Below, piece by piece: positions 1 through 9,771 of a DNA stretch of 64,000 bases (its first letter is position 1; every line of letters begins with the position of its first letter). The notes under the pieces were generated by a model, which worked only from the letters and a program-made list of their open reading frames with translations, had not been told where the DNA came from and did not search any database. Origin of the DNA: an uncultured Alphaproteobacteria bacterium (GTDB taxonomy: Bacteria; Pseudomonadota; Alphaproteobacteria; RF32; CAG-239); NCBI GenBank assembly GCA_944393725.1, contig CALYBC010000009.1, positions 146,099 through 210,098 of the forward strand, read 5' to 3'. Position numbers and translations under genes: made by a program.

Positions 1-2
1 TT

Positions 3-341
3 TTAACTAATTATTTGATGACATTTTTGATAATAGGAATTATGTGTGCCGTGAGTGCTTGGGCAGGAGCTTTGTGTTTTAACTATGTCGGTGCTTTTTT
101 ATTATCTTGGGCTTTTTTGGCAATATTATTTGCGGTCAATTTTGATAATTTGATAAACAAAATAATGGCGGTGTTTGTTGATAATTTTAATGCCAGAGTT
201 TTTTCTGATTTTGCGGAAATAGCGGCAAGTCTTGTCAGCGGAGAAATAAAAACGGCCTTTATATTTTATGCCATTGCACTTATTGCGGCAGCATTGTGGG
301 CAAATGTGGTCGCTGTTGAGTATAAAAGGAGTGAAAAATAA
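3..341 (+). CDS. ABC-2 type permease, GldF-like (3' part only)
   Basis: Only the end of this gene is in the window; the frame is open back to the first bases, so the ATG near 18 need not be the start. The visible part has two hydrophobic stretches close together (roughly 18-120) and a last membrane helix just before a short basic tail, as at the C-terminal end of ABC-2 permeases. Its stop overlaps the start of the GldG-like gene (TAATG), and a DUF4340 gene follows. That order matches GldF-GldG-DUF4340 exporter operons, whose ATPase would lie upstream. The substrate is unknown. Confidence 0.65.
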   Translation, partial: LTNYLMTFLIIGIMCAVSAWAGALCFNYVGAFLLSWAFLAILFAVNFDNLINKIMAVFVDNFNARVFSDFAEIAASLVSGEIKTAFIFYAIALIAAALWANVVAVEYKRSEK

Positions 342-2212
342 TGCCGAAGTGGTCAATAAAAATAGTCATGGCCGTGTTTATTGTCGGCATAGTAATTGTG
401 TCAGTGGCGGCCGGCGTGGTCGGAAATTTGGTATTTGGCAACAGTAGTGTCGATGTGACAAAAGAGAAGGTTTACTCTTTGTCGCAACAATCGAAAAAAT
501 TTCTGGATAAGAATAATGATTTTTTGTTCATAAAATTATATGCGGCGGAAAATTTAACGCAAAAAGACCCGAGATGGAAAAAATATTTGGCTCAGGTTAT
601 TAAATTGGCTGAAACATATGAAAAAGAGAGCAATGGCAAAATTAAATTTGCTTTCGTTAAAGTAAAGCCGTTTGCCAATACTCAAGCTGAAGCAGAGAAA
701 GTCGGAATCAAAGAGTTTTCGTATCCAAGCGGAGAAAAATATGCTTATTTCGGAATGGTGCTGGCTAATGAAAAAGGTAAATTTATTACCATACCCAGGT
801 TTAGATTTGAAGATTTTGCATATATTGAAAATTTAATTACTCGAAACCTGTCATGCTTGACAACCAAAGAAAGTAAAAATGTTGGTATAATTTCTCCGGC
901 CTTTAATGTGGCAGCCAAACAAACATATTTTGGAATATCCGAAGAATGGCCGTTTGTGACAGCACTCAGAAAAAACGGCTATAATCCGATTGCACTTGAT
1001 GATGTTTCAAGAGGAATAAATCCTAATTATGATGCCGTGGTTGTGTTTTATCCAATGTCGTTGGATAATTTGACAATTTATTCTATTGATCAATATCTGA
1101 TGAGGGGCGGAAATGTTATAATGTTTCTTGATGCTTTTTCCGAAAATAGATTTGCCGATGCCGATCAGTATACAAATTATGTGAGCGGAATGGATGAGTT
1201 TTTGGAAAATTATGGTATAAAATATTCTGCTGATTTATTGGTGGGAGATAATGAATATAATCGTAACTTGGTGTTGGATGGAGAGAAAATAAATTATCCG
1301 TTGCGACTTGTCGTTACAAAAGAAAATTTTAGTAAGCATAAAATAAATGAAAATATTAATTCATTACAGCTTAATCACAGCGGATTTTTAAAGTATCAGA
1401 ATATGCCAAATCTTACAACCAATGTGTTGTTCACTACTTCGGAAAACAGTGGAATAATGCCGGTTGATAAAATGAGATATCTTGATTATGATGTCTTTGT
1501 TGAAAACTATCAAGCGACAAAACAAAAATATCCTTTGGCAGTGCTGGTTGAAGGTAAATTTAAGTCTATGTTTAATGCTCCAATTTTTAATAATCCGGAA
1601 TTGATTGCAAAAAGTTTGCCTTTCTTGATTATGCCATTGAAAGAAGGAAAACTCTTGATTGTGGCTGATAGTGATATGATGGGTGAAAATTTGTGGAATG
1701 CAAATTATGCAAAAAATCATGATACCAACGGTGAGTTATTTACTTCTGATAATTTGCAATTTTTATTAAACGCTCTTGACTATATGACGGGTGCTGATTA
1801 TGTATCGGTTCCGCTCAGAAAAAGAATGATTAAACAAATGACATGGCTGGTATTTTTACAAGAAATGGCTGCGCAAAAATATGCTCAAGAAAAAAATGAT
1901 GAGCAGAAGAAATTAATCGACGCACAAAAAAAATTGGCCGAGTTGGCCTCTCAGATGAAAATCACAGAATTGAGTTCCGTCAAAAAAATCAAAGAAACAG
2001 AACAGTTGCAGCGAGAATTGGATAGGCATAAAAATAATCTGGAAAAAATCAATTACGATATCGAAAAAGAGTATAATAAACTATTTGCCTCGTTTGTTTG
2101 CTTGTTGATTGTGGTGCTACCTGTGGCGGTTACCTTGCTTTTAGCACTTTTGTACGGAGTATACAGTAAAAATATTGTGAAAAAAGCCATGATGAGGGAT
2201 GATAATGAGTAA
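341..2212 (+). CDS. GldG-family ABC transporter auxiliary protein
   Basis: A 623-residue protein with an N-terminal membrane helix (about residues 7-30), a large extracytoplasmic region typical of the GldG/ABC-type uncharacterised transport family, a charged coiled coil (about 505-575, rich in K, E and Q) and a C-terminal membrane helix (about 583-605). The family accompanies GldF-type permeases in gliding and in other exporters whose cargo is often unknown. It overlaps the permease upstream by one base and the DUF4340 gene downstream by 8 bases, so translation is probably coupled. The family call is from overall architecture and neighbours; gliding itself is not implied. Confidence 0.7.
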   Translation: MPKWSIKIVMAVFIVGIVIVSVAAGVVGNLVFGNSSVDVTKEKVYSLSQQSKKFLDKNNDFLFIKLYAAENLTQKDPRWKKYLAQVIKLAETYEKESNGKIKFAFVKVKPFANTQAEAEKVGIKEFSYPSGEKYAYFGMVLANEKGKFITIPRFRFEDFAYIENLITRNLSCLTTKESKNVGIISPAFNVAAKQTYFGISEEWPFVTALRKNGYNPIALDDVSRGINPNYDAVVVFYPMSLDNLTIYSIDQYLMRGGNVIMFLDAFSENRFADADQYTNYVSGMDEFLENYGIKYSADLLVGDNEYNRNLVLDGEKINYPLRLVVTKENFSKHKINENINSLQLNHSGFLKYQNMPNLTTNVLFTTSENSGIMPVDKMRYLDYDVFVENYQATKQKYPLAVLVEGKFKSMFNAPIFNNPELIAKSLPFLIMPLKEGKLLIVADSDMMGENLWNANYAKNHDTNGELFTSDNLQFLLNALDYMTGADYVSVPLRKRMIKQMTWLVFLQEMAAQKYAQEKNDEQKKLIDAQKKLAELASQMKITELSSVKKIKETEQLQRELDRHKNNLEKINYDIEKEYNKLFASFVCLLIVVLPVAVTLLLALLYGVYSKNIVKKAMMRDDNE

Positions 2213-3161
2213 AAAAAATTGGTTGGTGTTATGTGGTATAATAATTGCCTGTTTGATGATTGCTACATGGGCAATTTGGTTAAAACAAAAAAGTAGTAGC
2301 AGTGATTTGCAAGGAAAGTTGGTCTTTGCCGCAACATACAACGAAGGTAGCAAAGTGGATAAGATTATAATTTCCGCAAAAGGTGAGAATGTAATATTAC
2401 GACAGAAAGATAGCTTTTGGTTGATTGAAAATATCAACGATTATTTTGCTGATTTTAGATTGATTCATTTGTTTTTATCTACGGTAAATAACAGCATGTA
2501 TATGATGAAAATACCCTATAATAAAAATGGTTTTAATGATTACGGGTTGCAAAATCCAGATGAGCAAAATGAAAATAGCGGAATATTGATTAAGACTTAT
2601 GCCGATGGCAAAAAATTAGATGAAGTCATTGTCGGAAAAAAAGCCGAAAATAAAGGCTATTTTTATTTAAGAAAGGTCGGTGATAAAAATATTTGGTTAG
2701 TAGACGGTAATTTTAGTTTGCCGACCAAATCTCGGTCTTGGTTGCTTAATCCGATTTTATCCGTGCCGCAGGATGCGGTAGAAAGTATTACGGTGGCAAA
2801 AAATTATATACAACGGGATAATAAAAATGCTTATTTTTTTAATGAGAAAGGAAAAAAAATAACTGCGGAACCTTTGCTTAATGCTTTGTACGCATTGAAT
2901 ATTGTTAATGCCGTTAAACAAAAGACAAATAATGAACCTGTGCGTGTTATAGATATAATAACTTTTTATGGATTGGAATATATCGTTAAATTATATGAAA
3001 AAGATAAAAAAATATGGGCCGCGATAGATTTAACAACAACATCATTACCAATGTCACAAGTCAAAGAATATGTGCTCGAAAACAGCTTTCTTTATGATGG
3101 CTGGATGTTTGAAATAGCCCCCGGTCAAGCTCATATATTGCGCGATTTTAGATTGGAATAA
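2205..3161 (+). CDS. DUF4340 domain protein
   Basis: A 318-residue protein with one N-terminal membrane helix (about residues 5-24) followed by a soluble region with the repeated beta-rich pattern of DUF4340 proteins, which usually sit beside GldG-like genes. ATG 2205 is preferred over the in-frame ATG at 2199 because the AGGG at 2194-2197 is then correctly spaced. It is the last gene of the exporter operon; 88 bases without a gene follow before msbA. Function is unknown; a periplasmic partner of the exporter is an inference from gene order. Confidence 0.65.
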   Translation: MSKKNWLVLCGIIIACLMIATWAIWLKQKSSSSDLQGKLVFAATYNEGSKVDKIIISAKGENVILRQKDSFWLIENINDYFADFRLIHLFLSTVNNSMYMMKIPYNKNGFNDYGLQNPDEQNENSGILIKTYADGKKLDEVIVGKKAENKGYFYLRKVGDKNIWLVDGNFSLPTKSRSWLLNPILSVPQDAVESITVAKNYIQRDNKNAYFFNEKGKKITAEPLLNALYALNIVNAVKQKTNNEPVRVIDIITFYGLEYIVKLYEKDKKIWAAIDLTTTSLPMSQVKEYVLENSFLYDGWMFEIAPGQAHILRDFRLE

Positions 3162-3249
3162 AAGAATATCTCGTTAAAAAAAATTGCAATTCATAATAAA
3201 TTAAAATAATATCAGTGGCGATAGTAGGTTAAATGTTTTATGGTGATTT

Positions 3250-5013
3250 ATGATAAAAAAAATAAAAGATAAAATAAAAAAATCGCAGATGGTTCGCGAT
3301 TATTCAAAAATGTGGAAATATGTGAAGCCGTACTGGGGCAGGGCACTGTTGGCAATAGTAATAACTATTCCAATCGGTGCGATGGATGCGGTTATTGCGT
3401 GGGCTTTGAAACCATATATGGATGTGGTTATGGTGGAAAAAGGGACACAATATACAGCACTTATTCCGTTGGCGATTATTTTGTTTACTTTGGTGCAAAG
3501 TATATTTAACTATGTGTCTACATACCTAAATACTTGGGTGGGGCAGAAGGTCTCCATGGGGCTAAAATTAGATTTGTTTAGAAAGCTTTTGCACTATAAT
3601 GCTGCCTTTTTTGACAAGAGAAATTCGGGAGAGATTATTTATCGCTTTAATGGTGATGTCGATACAAGTTGCAGCGGATTATTGGCCAATCTTAAATTAT
3701 TTACAACGAGATTGTTTTCATCAATAGCGTTGGTTGCCGTGTTATTTTATAATTCTTGGCAGTTGGCAATCGTAGCTGTAATCGTGCTGGGCGCGGCTTT
3801 GTATCCGTTGATGTTGGTTAAGAAAAAGATTAAGCCAATCGTTGATAAGACAGTCTTTACAGGTTCGGAGGTCGTGACCCATTTTAATGAGACTTTTAGC
3901 GGTAACCGAATTATAGCTTCGTATAATCTTTATGATTATCAAACCGGAAGATTTAAAGATGCATTACAGAAATGCTTTAAACTCGGTATTAAAATGACAC
4001 AACGCACCGGTATTATGTCGCCGATGATGCATTTTATTGTGTCTTTAGGCGTGGCCGCGGTTATTTGGTTGGGCAGTTATTTGATTGTTACGCATGAAAT
4101 AACTGCCGGAAACTTTGTTTCGTTTATTGCCGCACTGATTATGCTATATACTCCGATTAAAAACATCGGAAATAACTACAATGCCGTACAAGTAGCACTA
4201 TTGGCTATGGACAGAGTGTTTGAGCTTTTGGAAGGAACTCCCGATATTATCAATCGAGAGAATCCGGTGATTATGAAAGGGCTTAAAAAAGGTGTCGAGT
4301 ACAAAGATGTTTGCTTTGAATATGAGCAAGGAAAGCCGATATTGAAACACATAAATCTTAAAATCAAAAAAGGTGAAACAATAGCATTTGTCGGTAATTC
4401 CGGAGGCGGTAAGACCACAATGGTGAACTTGCTGCCTAGATTTTATGATGTGTCGTTCGGAGCTGTTTTGTTTGATGGGGTAGATGTAAGAGATATAGAA
4501 TTGGATTCTTTGAGAAATAATATTGCGATAGTCTTTCAAGATAATTTTCTGTTTTCGGGTACTATTCGTGATAATATTATGCTCGGAAACGAAAAAGCCT
4601 CTGAAAAACAAGTTATGGAGGCGGTTAAAAATGCTTGCTTGGATGAGTTTATAGCCGGATTGGATAAAGGGCTTGATACCAATATCGGTGAAAGGGGTGT
4701 GTTACTCTCAGGCGGACAGAAGCAAAGAATCGCCATTGCCAGAGCGTTCTTAAAAAATGCTCCGATTGTTATTTTGGATGAGGCAACATCGGCTTTGGAT
4801 AATAAGTCTGAAGCCGTGGTACAACAAGCAGTCGATAATTTGATGAAAGATAGAACGGTGTTTATTATTGCTCACCGTTTATCAACCGTTAGGAATGCCG
4901 ATAAAATTGCCGTTATCAATTACGGAGAGTTGGTGGAGATTGGTACTCATGACGAGCTCATCGAAAAAGAAGGTTCAATTTATGCTTCGTTGTATCATTC
5001 GCAGTTAAAGTAA
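3250..5013 (+). CDS. msbA: MsbA-like lipid exporter (ABC half-transporter)
   Basis: A 587-residue fused permease-ATPase. The N-terminal half (about 20-320) carries six membrane segments of the exporter type; the C-terminal half has Walker A GNSGGGKTT (about residue 382), the signature LLSGGQKQR (about 485), Walker B IVILDEAT (about 506) and the switch His in IIAHRLST. Length and order fit MsbA, which flips lipid A-core across the inner membrane. KdsA later in the window shows that LPS core sugars are made. It stands alone, with a weak terminator after it. Other lipid or drug exporters of the same family cannot be excluded. Confidence 0.8.
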   Translation: MIKKIKDKIKKSQMVRDYSKMWKYVKPYWGRALLAIVITIPIGAMDAVIAWALKPYMDVVMVEKGTQYTALIPLAIILFTLVQSIFNYVSTYLNTWVGQKVSMGLKLDLFRKLLHYNAAFFDKRNSGEIIYRFNGDVDTSCSGLLANLKLFTTRLFSSIALVAVLFYNSWQLAIVAVIVLGAALYPLMLVKKKIKPIVDKTVFTGSEVVTHFNETFSGNRIIASYNLYDYQTGRFKDALQKCFKLGIKMTQRTGIMSPMMHFIVSLGVAAVIWLGSYLIVTHEITAGNFVSFIAALIMLYTPIKNIGNNYNAVQVALLAMDRVFELLEGTPDIINRENPVIMKGLKKGVEYKDVCFEYEQGKPILKHINLKIKKGETIAFVGNSGGGKTTMVNLLPRFYDVSFGAVLFDGVDVRDIELDSLRNNIAIVFQDNFLFSGTIRDNIMLGNEKASEKQVMEAVKNACLDEFIAGLDKGLDTNIGERGVLLSGGQKQRIAIARAFLKNAPIVILDEATSALDNKSEAVVQQAVDNLMKDRTVFIIAHRLSTVRNADKIAVINYGELVEIGTHDELIEKEGSIYASLYHSQLK

Positions 5014-5022
5014 TTAAGTATG

Positions 5023-5052
5023 AGGTTTGCCGATGAGGGTAAACCTTATTTT
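5023..5052 (+). terminator. Probable terminator after msbA
   Basis: A 9-bp stem (AGGTTTGCC at 5023-5031 with GGTAAACCT at 5038-5046, one G-T pair) and 6-base loop is followed by a broken T tract. The stem fits, but the T run is interrupted. Confidence 0.5.
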
Positions 5053-5110
5053 AATAATTGGACGGTACAATGCAAAATTGTGGTAATTTTTATAAGAAAG
5101 GTCTGTAACA

Positions 5111-7705
5111 ATGACAAATAAAACAGTCAAGACAGCAAAAGATTTGGAAGCCTTGATTAAAAAAGTTAAGGAAGCTCAAAGAGTTTTTGCGACTTTTGAT
5201 CAAGAAACCGTAAATAAAATCTTTAAGGCTGCCGCAACCGCCGCCGATATGGCGCGTATTCCTTTGGCTAAAATGGCCGTCGAAGATACCGGTATGGGTG
5301 TGGTGGAAGACAAGATAATTAAGAATCATTTCGCCTCGGAATATATCTATAATAAATATAAAAATGAAAAAACTTGCGGAATTATAAAATCTGATAAGAC
5401 AAACGGCGTAAAAATCGTGGGCGAGCCGTTGGGAGTTATTGCCGGTGTTGTTCCTACAACCAACCCGACTTCTACGGCTATATTTAAATCTTTGATATGC
5501 TTAAAGACCAGAAATGCAATCATCTTTTCTCCGCATCCGAGAGCTAAAAAATCAACAATCGAGGCAGCTAAAGTTGTATACGAAGCAGCCGTTAAAGCCG
5601 GTGCGCCAGAAAATATTATCGGATGGATTGATGAGCCGTCTATTGAGTTGACTGATTTGTTGATGACGCATCCTGATATTGACGGAATTTTAGCTACCGG
5701 CGGTCCGGGCATGGTTAAGGCTGCTTATTCCTCCGGTAAACCGGCACTGGGCGTCGGGGCCGGTAATGTGCCTGCAATTATCGATGAAACCGCCGATGTA
5801 GAAATGGCCGTTTCTTATATCTTGATGTCTAAAACATTTGATAACGGTATGATTTGTGCTTCGGAGCAGTCAGTCATTGCTTTGAAGCCTGTATATGAAA
5901 AAGTTAAAAAAGAATTTGTATTTAGAGGAGCATATTTGCTTAATGCCAAAGAGGCCGAAAAATTATCAAAAATCATTCTAACTCCTAAGGGGGTAAATCC
6001 GGAGATAGTCGGTCAGCCGGCAGTTAAGATTGCTAAAATGGCAGGAATTAATGTTCCTGAACATACTAAAATACTTTTGGCTGAGCAAACAGTTATTGAT
6101 GTCGCAAATCCTTACGCTCATGAAAAATTGTCTCCGATTTTGACTTTGTATCAGGCAGATGATTTTGAAACCGCAGTAGAAAAAGCTCTGCACTTGGTCG
6201 AATTAGGCGGTATGGGACATACTTCGGTTTTGTATACCGATACCAGAAAGCAAGACAGAGTTGATTATTTTGCAAAGAAACTCCCGACCGGAAGATTATT
6301 GATTAATTCTCCTTCTTCTCAAGGGGGAATCGGCGATTTGTTTAACTTTAGACTTGAACCTTCGTTGACTTTGGGGTGCGGCTCTTGGGGCGGAAACTCC
6401 GTGAGCGAAAATGTGGGGGTTAAACATTTGTTGAATTATAAAACCGTTGCCGAAAGGAGAGAAAATATGTTGTGGTTTAGAGTGCCGCCAAAAATTTATT
6501 TCAAACGCGGGGCAACGGATTTTGCTTTACGCGAATTGGAAGGTAAAAAAAGAGCGTTTATTGTTACCGATCGTTATTTGTTCGATTCGGGAATGGTTAA
6601 TGCTATTACCAATGTGTTGGAAGAATTAAATATTGAATATCAAATTTTCTTTGATGTTAAGCCGGATCCTACAATTTCTACCATTGAAGAAGCTCTGGTT
6701 ATGATTAATGTCTTCAAGCCGGATGTCTTTATTTCATTTGGCGGCGGCTCACCGATGGATGCTGCTAAAATTATGTGGCTTAAATACGAAAGACCTGATA
6801 TTAAATTTGAAGATATTGCAATGCGCTTTATGGATATCAGAAAACGTATTTGTACAATCGGCGATTTGGGACAGAAGGCAATTATGGTCGCTATTCCGAC
6901 TACATCCGGTACCGGTTCGGAAGTTACGCCTTTTGCGGTTATTACCGATGATGAAAACCATGTAAAATATGCTATTGCCGATTATGCGTTAACGCCTAAT
7001 ATGGCAATCGTTGATGCTAACTTTGTTGACAATATGCCCAAAGGCTTAACTTCTGCCGGCGGTATCGATGCTCTTGTGCATGCTATTGAGGCTTATGTGT
7101 CGGTAATGGCAACAAACTTTACCAATTCTGCAGCCTTGGAAGCAGCCAAACAAGTAGTAAGATATTTGCCTCGCGCTTATAAAAACGGAGTTAATGATCC
7201 TATAGCCAGAGAAAAAATGCATCACGCCGCAACTATTGCCGGTATGGCTTTTGCCAATGCTTTCTTAGGCTTGTGCCACTCTATGGCTCATAAACTCGGT
7301 GCAGCATTTAATATTCCGCACGGTATTGCCAATGCATTGCTGATTTGTCAGGTCATTAAATATAATGCTACTGATTGTCCGCGTAAGCAGGCAATCTTCC
7401 CGCAATATAAAATGCCGGAAGCTAAAAAAAGATATGCGCAGATAGCCAGCAACTTAAAACTCAAAGGGAAAACCGATGATGAAAAAGTTGCGGCATTGAT
7501 AGATGCCATTGTTGAGTTGAAAAAGGAAATCGAAATTCCGGCTTCAATCAAAGAATGGGGCATCTCTAAAAAAGATTTTGAAGCCAAACTTGATTGGTTG
7601 GTGGAAAATGCTTTTGATGATCAATGCACGGGAGCAAATCCGGTATATCCGTTAATGGAAGATATCAGAAAAATTTATCTGGATGCTTTTGAAGGTAAAA
7701 TATAA
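5111..7705 (+). CDS. adhE: Bifunctional acetaldehyde/alcohol dehydrogenase AdhE
   Basis: An 864-residue fusion that reduces acetyl-CoA to acetaldehyde and then ethanol, reoxidising two NADH. The N-terminal aldehyde dehydrogenase domain (1 to about 440) has the catalytic Cys in GMICASEQ (about residue 248). The C-terminal iron-dependent alcohol dehydrogenase (about 455-864) has GGGSPMDAAK, SGTGSEVTP and metal-binding His residues around LVHAIEAY, LCHSMAHK and HGIANA. Length equals that of E. coli-type AdhE. RBS AAGAAAGG precedes the ATG. It lies directly upstream of the hydrogenase cluster, placing ethanol and H2 as alternative electron sinks. AdhE usually forms long filaments (spirosomes). 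Confidence 0.97.
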   Translation: MTNKTVKTAKDLEALIKKVKEAQRVFATFDQETVNKIFKAAATAADMARIPLAKMAVEDTGMGVVEDKIIKNHFASEYIYNKYKNEKTCGIIKSDKTNGVKIVGEPLGVIAGVVPTTNPTSTAIFKSLICLKTRNAIIFSPHPRAKKSTIEAAKVVYEAAVKAGAPENIIGWIDEPSIELTDLLMTHPDIDGILATGGPGMVKAAYSSGKPALGVGAGNVPAIIDETADVEMAVSYILMSKTFDNGMICASEQSVIALKPVYEKVKKEFVFRGAYLLNAKEAEKLSKIILTPKGVNPEIVGQPAVKIAKMAGINVPEHTKILLAEQTVIDVANPYAHEKLSPILTLYQADDFETAVEKALHLVELGGMGHTSVLYTDTRKQDRVDYFAKKLPTGRLLINSPSSQGGIGDLFNFRLEPSLTLGCGSWGGNSVSENVGVKHLLNYKTVAERRENMLWFRVPPKIYFKRGATDFALRELEGKKRAFIVTDRYLFDSGMVNAITNVLEELNIEYQIFFDVKPDPTISTIEEALVMINVFKPDVFISFGGGSPMDAAKIMWLKYERPDIKFEDIAMRFMDIRKRICTIGDLGQKAIMVAIPTTSGTGSEVTPFAVITDDENHVKYAIADYALTPNMAIVDANFVDNMPKGLTSAGGIDALVHAIEAYVSVMATNFTNSAALEAAKQVVRYLPRAYKNGVNDPIAREKMHHAATIAGMAFANAFLGLCHSMAHKLGAAFNIPHGIANALLICQVIKYNATDCPRKQAIFPQYKMPEAKKRYAQIASNLKLKGKTDDEKVAALIDAIVELKKEIEIPASIKEWGISKKDFEAKLDWLVENAFDDQCTGANPVYPLMEDIRKIYLDAFEGKI

Positions 7706-7761
7706 ACTGATATTATAAAAAAAATAAAACCCCGTCAATCTTTGTAGAGGAGGATAAGATT

Positions 7762-8004
7762 ATGGCAAATAAAATACAGATTTGTATGGGTAGTTCTTGT
7801 TTTGCAAGAGGAAACAGCAAAAATTTGCAAATCATTACCCAATATCTCAAGGAACATAATCTTGATGTCAAGGTAGAGTTGTCTGGTTTGAGATGCTGTA
7901 ATATGTGTGCTAAAGGTCCTAATCTTACGATTGACGGGGTTGAATATCATAATGTTGATGCCGGTACTTTGGTCGATATTTTAGATAAAGCTTTTAAGGA
8001 GTAA
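7762..8004 (+). CDS. Thioredoxin-like [2Fe-2S] ferredoxin, NuoE/HydC-like (short)
   Basis: An 80-residue protein with the four-Cys pattern of thioredoxin-fold 2Fe-2S proteins: C-x4-C near the N terminus (CMGSSC) and C-x3-C in the middle (CCNMC). It corresponds to the C-terminal domain of NuoE/HydC without the helical N-terminal part. A strong GAGGAGG lies at 7747-7753. It immediately precedes the sensory-type hydrogenase, so it probably passes electrons to or from it. A second, related gene is at 10971. Standalone proteins of this kind are common beside [FeFe]-hydrogenases. Confidence 0.85.
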   Translation: MANKIQICMGSSCFARGNSKNLQIITQYLKEHNLDVKVELSGLRCCNMCAKGPNLTIDGVEYHNVDAGTLVDILDKAFKE

Positions 8005-8010
8005 TGCCGA

Positions 8011-9768
8011 ATGTCCAGCCGCGAACATCCTCTGTTTACCATTAAAAATGATTGTCAGGACTGTTATAAGTGCGTTAGAGAATGTCCGGTTAAGGCAATT
8101 AAAATTGAAGATAATTCGGCGCAGATTGTACCGGAGTTGTGTGTGGCTTGCGGTAAGTGCTATAAAGTTTGTCCGGTCAGAGCTAAGCAAGACCGAGATG
8201 ATGTGCCGAGAGTGAAAAATATGATTGCGGCCGGAGAAAGGGTTTATATATCTTTGGCTCCATCGTGGATTGCAGAGTTTGATAATACCACAAAAGAACA
8301 ACTTCTTACCGCAATAAAAAAGCTTGGATTTAAGGGCGTAAGCGAAACCGCTTTGGGAGCCGAAGAAGTGTCTGCTCATGTGGCCGATTTCTTGGCTGAT
8401 AAAAAAGAGGGCGTTTTCCTTTCAACCGCATGTCCGGCATTTGTTGAGTATATAAACAAGTATATGCCGGAGTTGACTGCTGATTTAACTCCGGTATTGT
8501 CACCGGTTTTGGCTCACTGCAAGTTGATGCGTGACAAATTGGGGCAAGATATTAAAATCGTTTTTGTCGGGCCTTGCATCGCCAAAAAATTTGAGGCCGA
8601 CCGTAATGCTAATTTATTGAACTTGAGTATCTCGTTTAGAGATTTACGGCGTTGGTTTCGCGAAGCCGGAATTAATTATCACACCATAGAAGCCGAAAAC
8701 GGAATAGATTTCATATACAAAAGAGCGGAAGAGGGTAGGTATTATCCCATTGAAGGCGGTATGATAGAAACAATTAAACCATATGGTAAGACTAATCATG
8801 TTTATATGATGCAGTTAACCGGATTGGAAAATATTCAACGCGAGTTGGCAGATATTAAAGGTTCTTTGCCGGATTATCCGATTTTTATTGAATGTCTGGC
8901 TTGTGAAGGCGGATGTGTTAACGGACCTTGTACCCGAAATATAAAATCAGGTTTTGAAAAAAGAGCCAAAGTGCTTAAAGATGCACATAAAACTGATATG
9001 ACGGGAAATAGGATTCCGGAGGAAGATATTTCTAAAAATTATCAAGAAAAGCCCATCGAAAATCATAGTTATACCGAAGAACAGATTAGGCGGGTATTGG
9101 CAATGCTCGGCAAATATACGGTTGAAGATGAAATTAATTGTAATGCCTGCGGTTATGATAATTGCCGAAATTTTGCCAAAGCCATATTGGATGGTAAGGC
9201 TGAGATTGATATGTGTGTATCTCATATTAAACAACAAGCTCAGCGTAAAGCAAATGCCTTGTTAAAATGCATTCCTTCTCCGATTGTCATCGTTAACTCT
9301 AAGCTTTCGATTATGGAGTATAACGATTATTTTGTTAATGAGTTTTGGGATGATGAAGAACATAGCGATATCTATGATAAAAATAATCTAATCGGTGCTA
9401 ATTTACGCGATTTTGTGAGCTTTACCAATTTATTCTCGGCATCGCTCGATTTGGGAGAAGATGTTAAAAGAGAAAATGCTCGCAACAAAAATAAACTCTA
9501 TGATGTTATGGTGTTTAACATTGAGCAAAAACAAGTAGTCGGAGGGGTTATTGAAGATGTTACCAAAGTCGAGATAAAACGCGAAAAAATTGCCGAAAAA
9601 GCTAAGGAAGTTATTGAAAAGAATTTAGCGACCGTGCAACAAATTGCCTGTACTTTAGGTGAACATATGGCCGAAACCGAAGTGTTATTGCGCTCAATTG
9701 CCAAAGACTATGCCGCCGATGATTATGATAAACCAAGTGTGACCATTCGTAATAAAAGGGATGATTAA
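8011..9768 (+). CDS. Putative sensory [FeFe]-hydrogenase with PAS domain (HydS, group C3-like)
   Basis: A 585-residue protein: two 4Fe-4S motifs (about 14-60), hydrogenase H-cluster domain (about 70-370), a CNACGYDNC Cys cluster (about 378-400) and a PAS domain (about 415-510). H-cluster loops are STACP (L1, about 138), GPCIAKK (L2, about 187) and CLACEGGCVNGPC (L3, about 295). L1 has Ala where catalytic group A/B enzymes have the proton-transfer Cys of TSCCP, a substitution expected in group C sensory hydrogenases. The next gene is a SpoIIE-type phosphatase, the hallmark context of group C3 (phosphatase-linked). Likely an H2 or redox sensor that controls the phosphatase; there is no experimental proof for this lineage. 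Confidence 0.85.
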   Translation: MSSREHPLFTIKNDCQDCYKCVRECPVKAIKIEDNSAQIVPELCVACGKCYKVCPVRAKQDRDDVPRVKNMIAAGERVYISLAPSWIAEFDNTTKEQLLTAIKKLGFKGVSETALGAEEVSAHVADFLADKKEGVFLSTACPAFVEYINKYMPELTADLTPVLSPVLAHCKLMRDKLGQDIKIVFVGPCIAKKFEADRNANLLNLSISFRDLRRWFREAGINYHTIEAENGIDFIYKRAEEGRYYPIEGGMIETIKPYGKTNHVYMMQLTGLENIQRELADIKGSLPDYPIFIECLACEGGCVNGPCTRNIKSGFEKRAKVLKDAHKTDMTGNRIPEEDISKNYQEKPIENHSYTEEQIRRVLAMLGKYTVEDEINCNACGYDNCRNFAKAILDGKAEIDMCVSHIKQQAQRKANALLKCIPSPIVIVNSKLSIMEYNDYFVNEFWDDEEHSDIYDKNNLIGANLRDFVSFTNLFSASLDLGEDVKRENARNKNKLYDVMVFNIEQKQVVGGVIEDVTKVEIKREKIAEKAKEVIEKNLATVQQIACTLGEHMAETEVLLRSIAKDYAADDYDKPSVTIRNKRDD

Positions 9769-9771
9769 GAA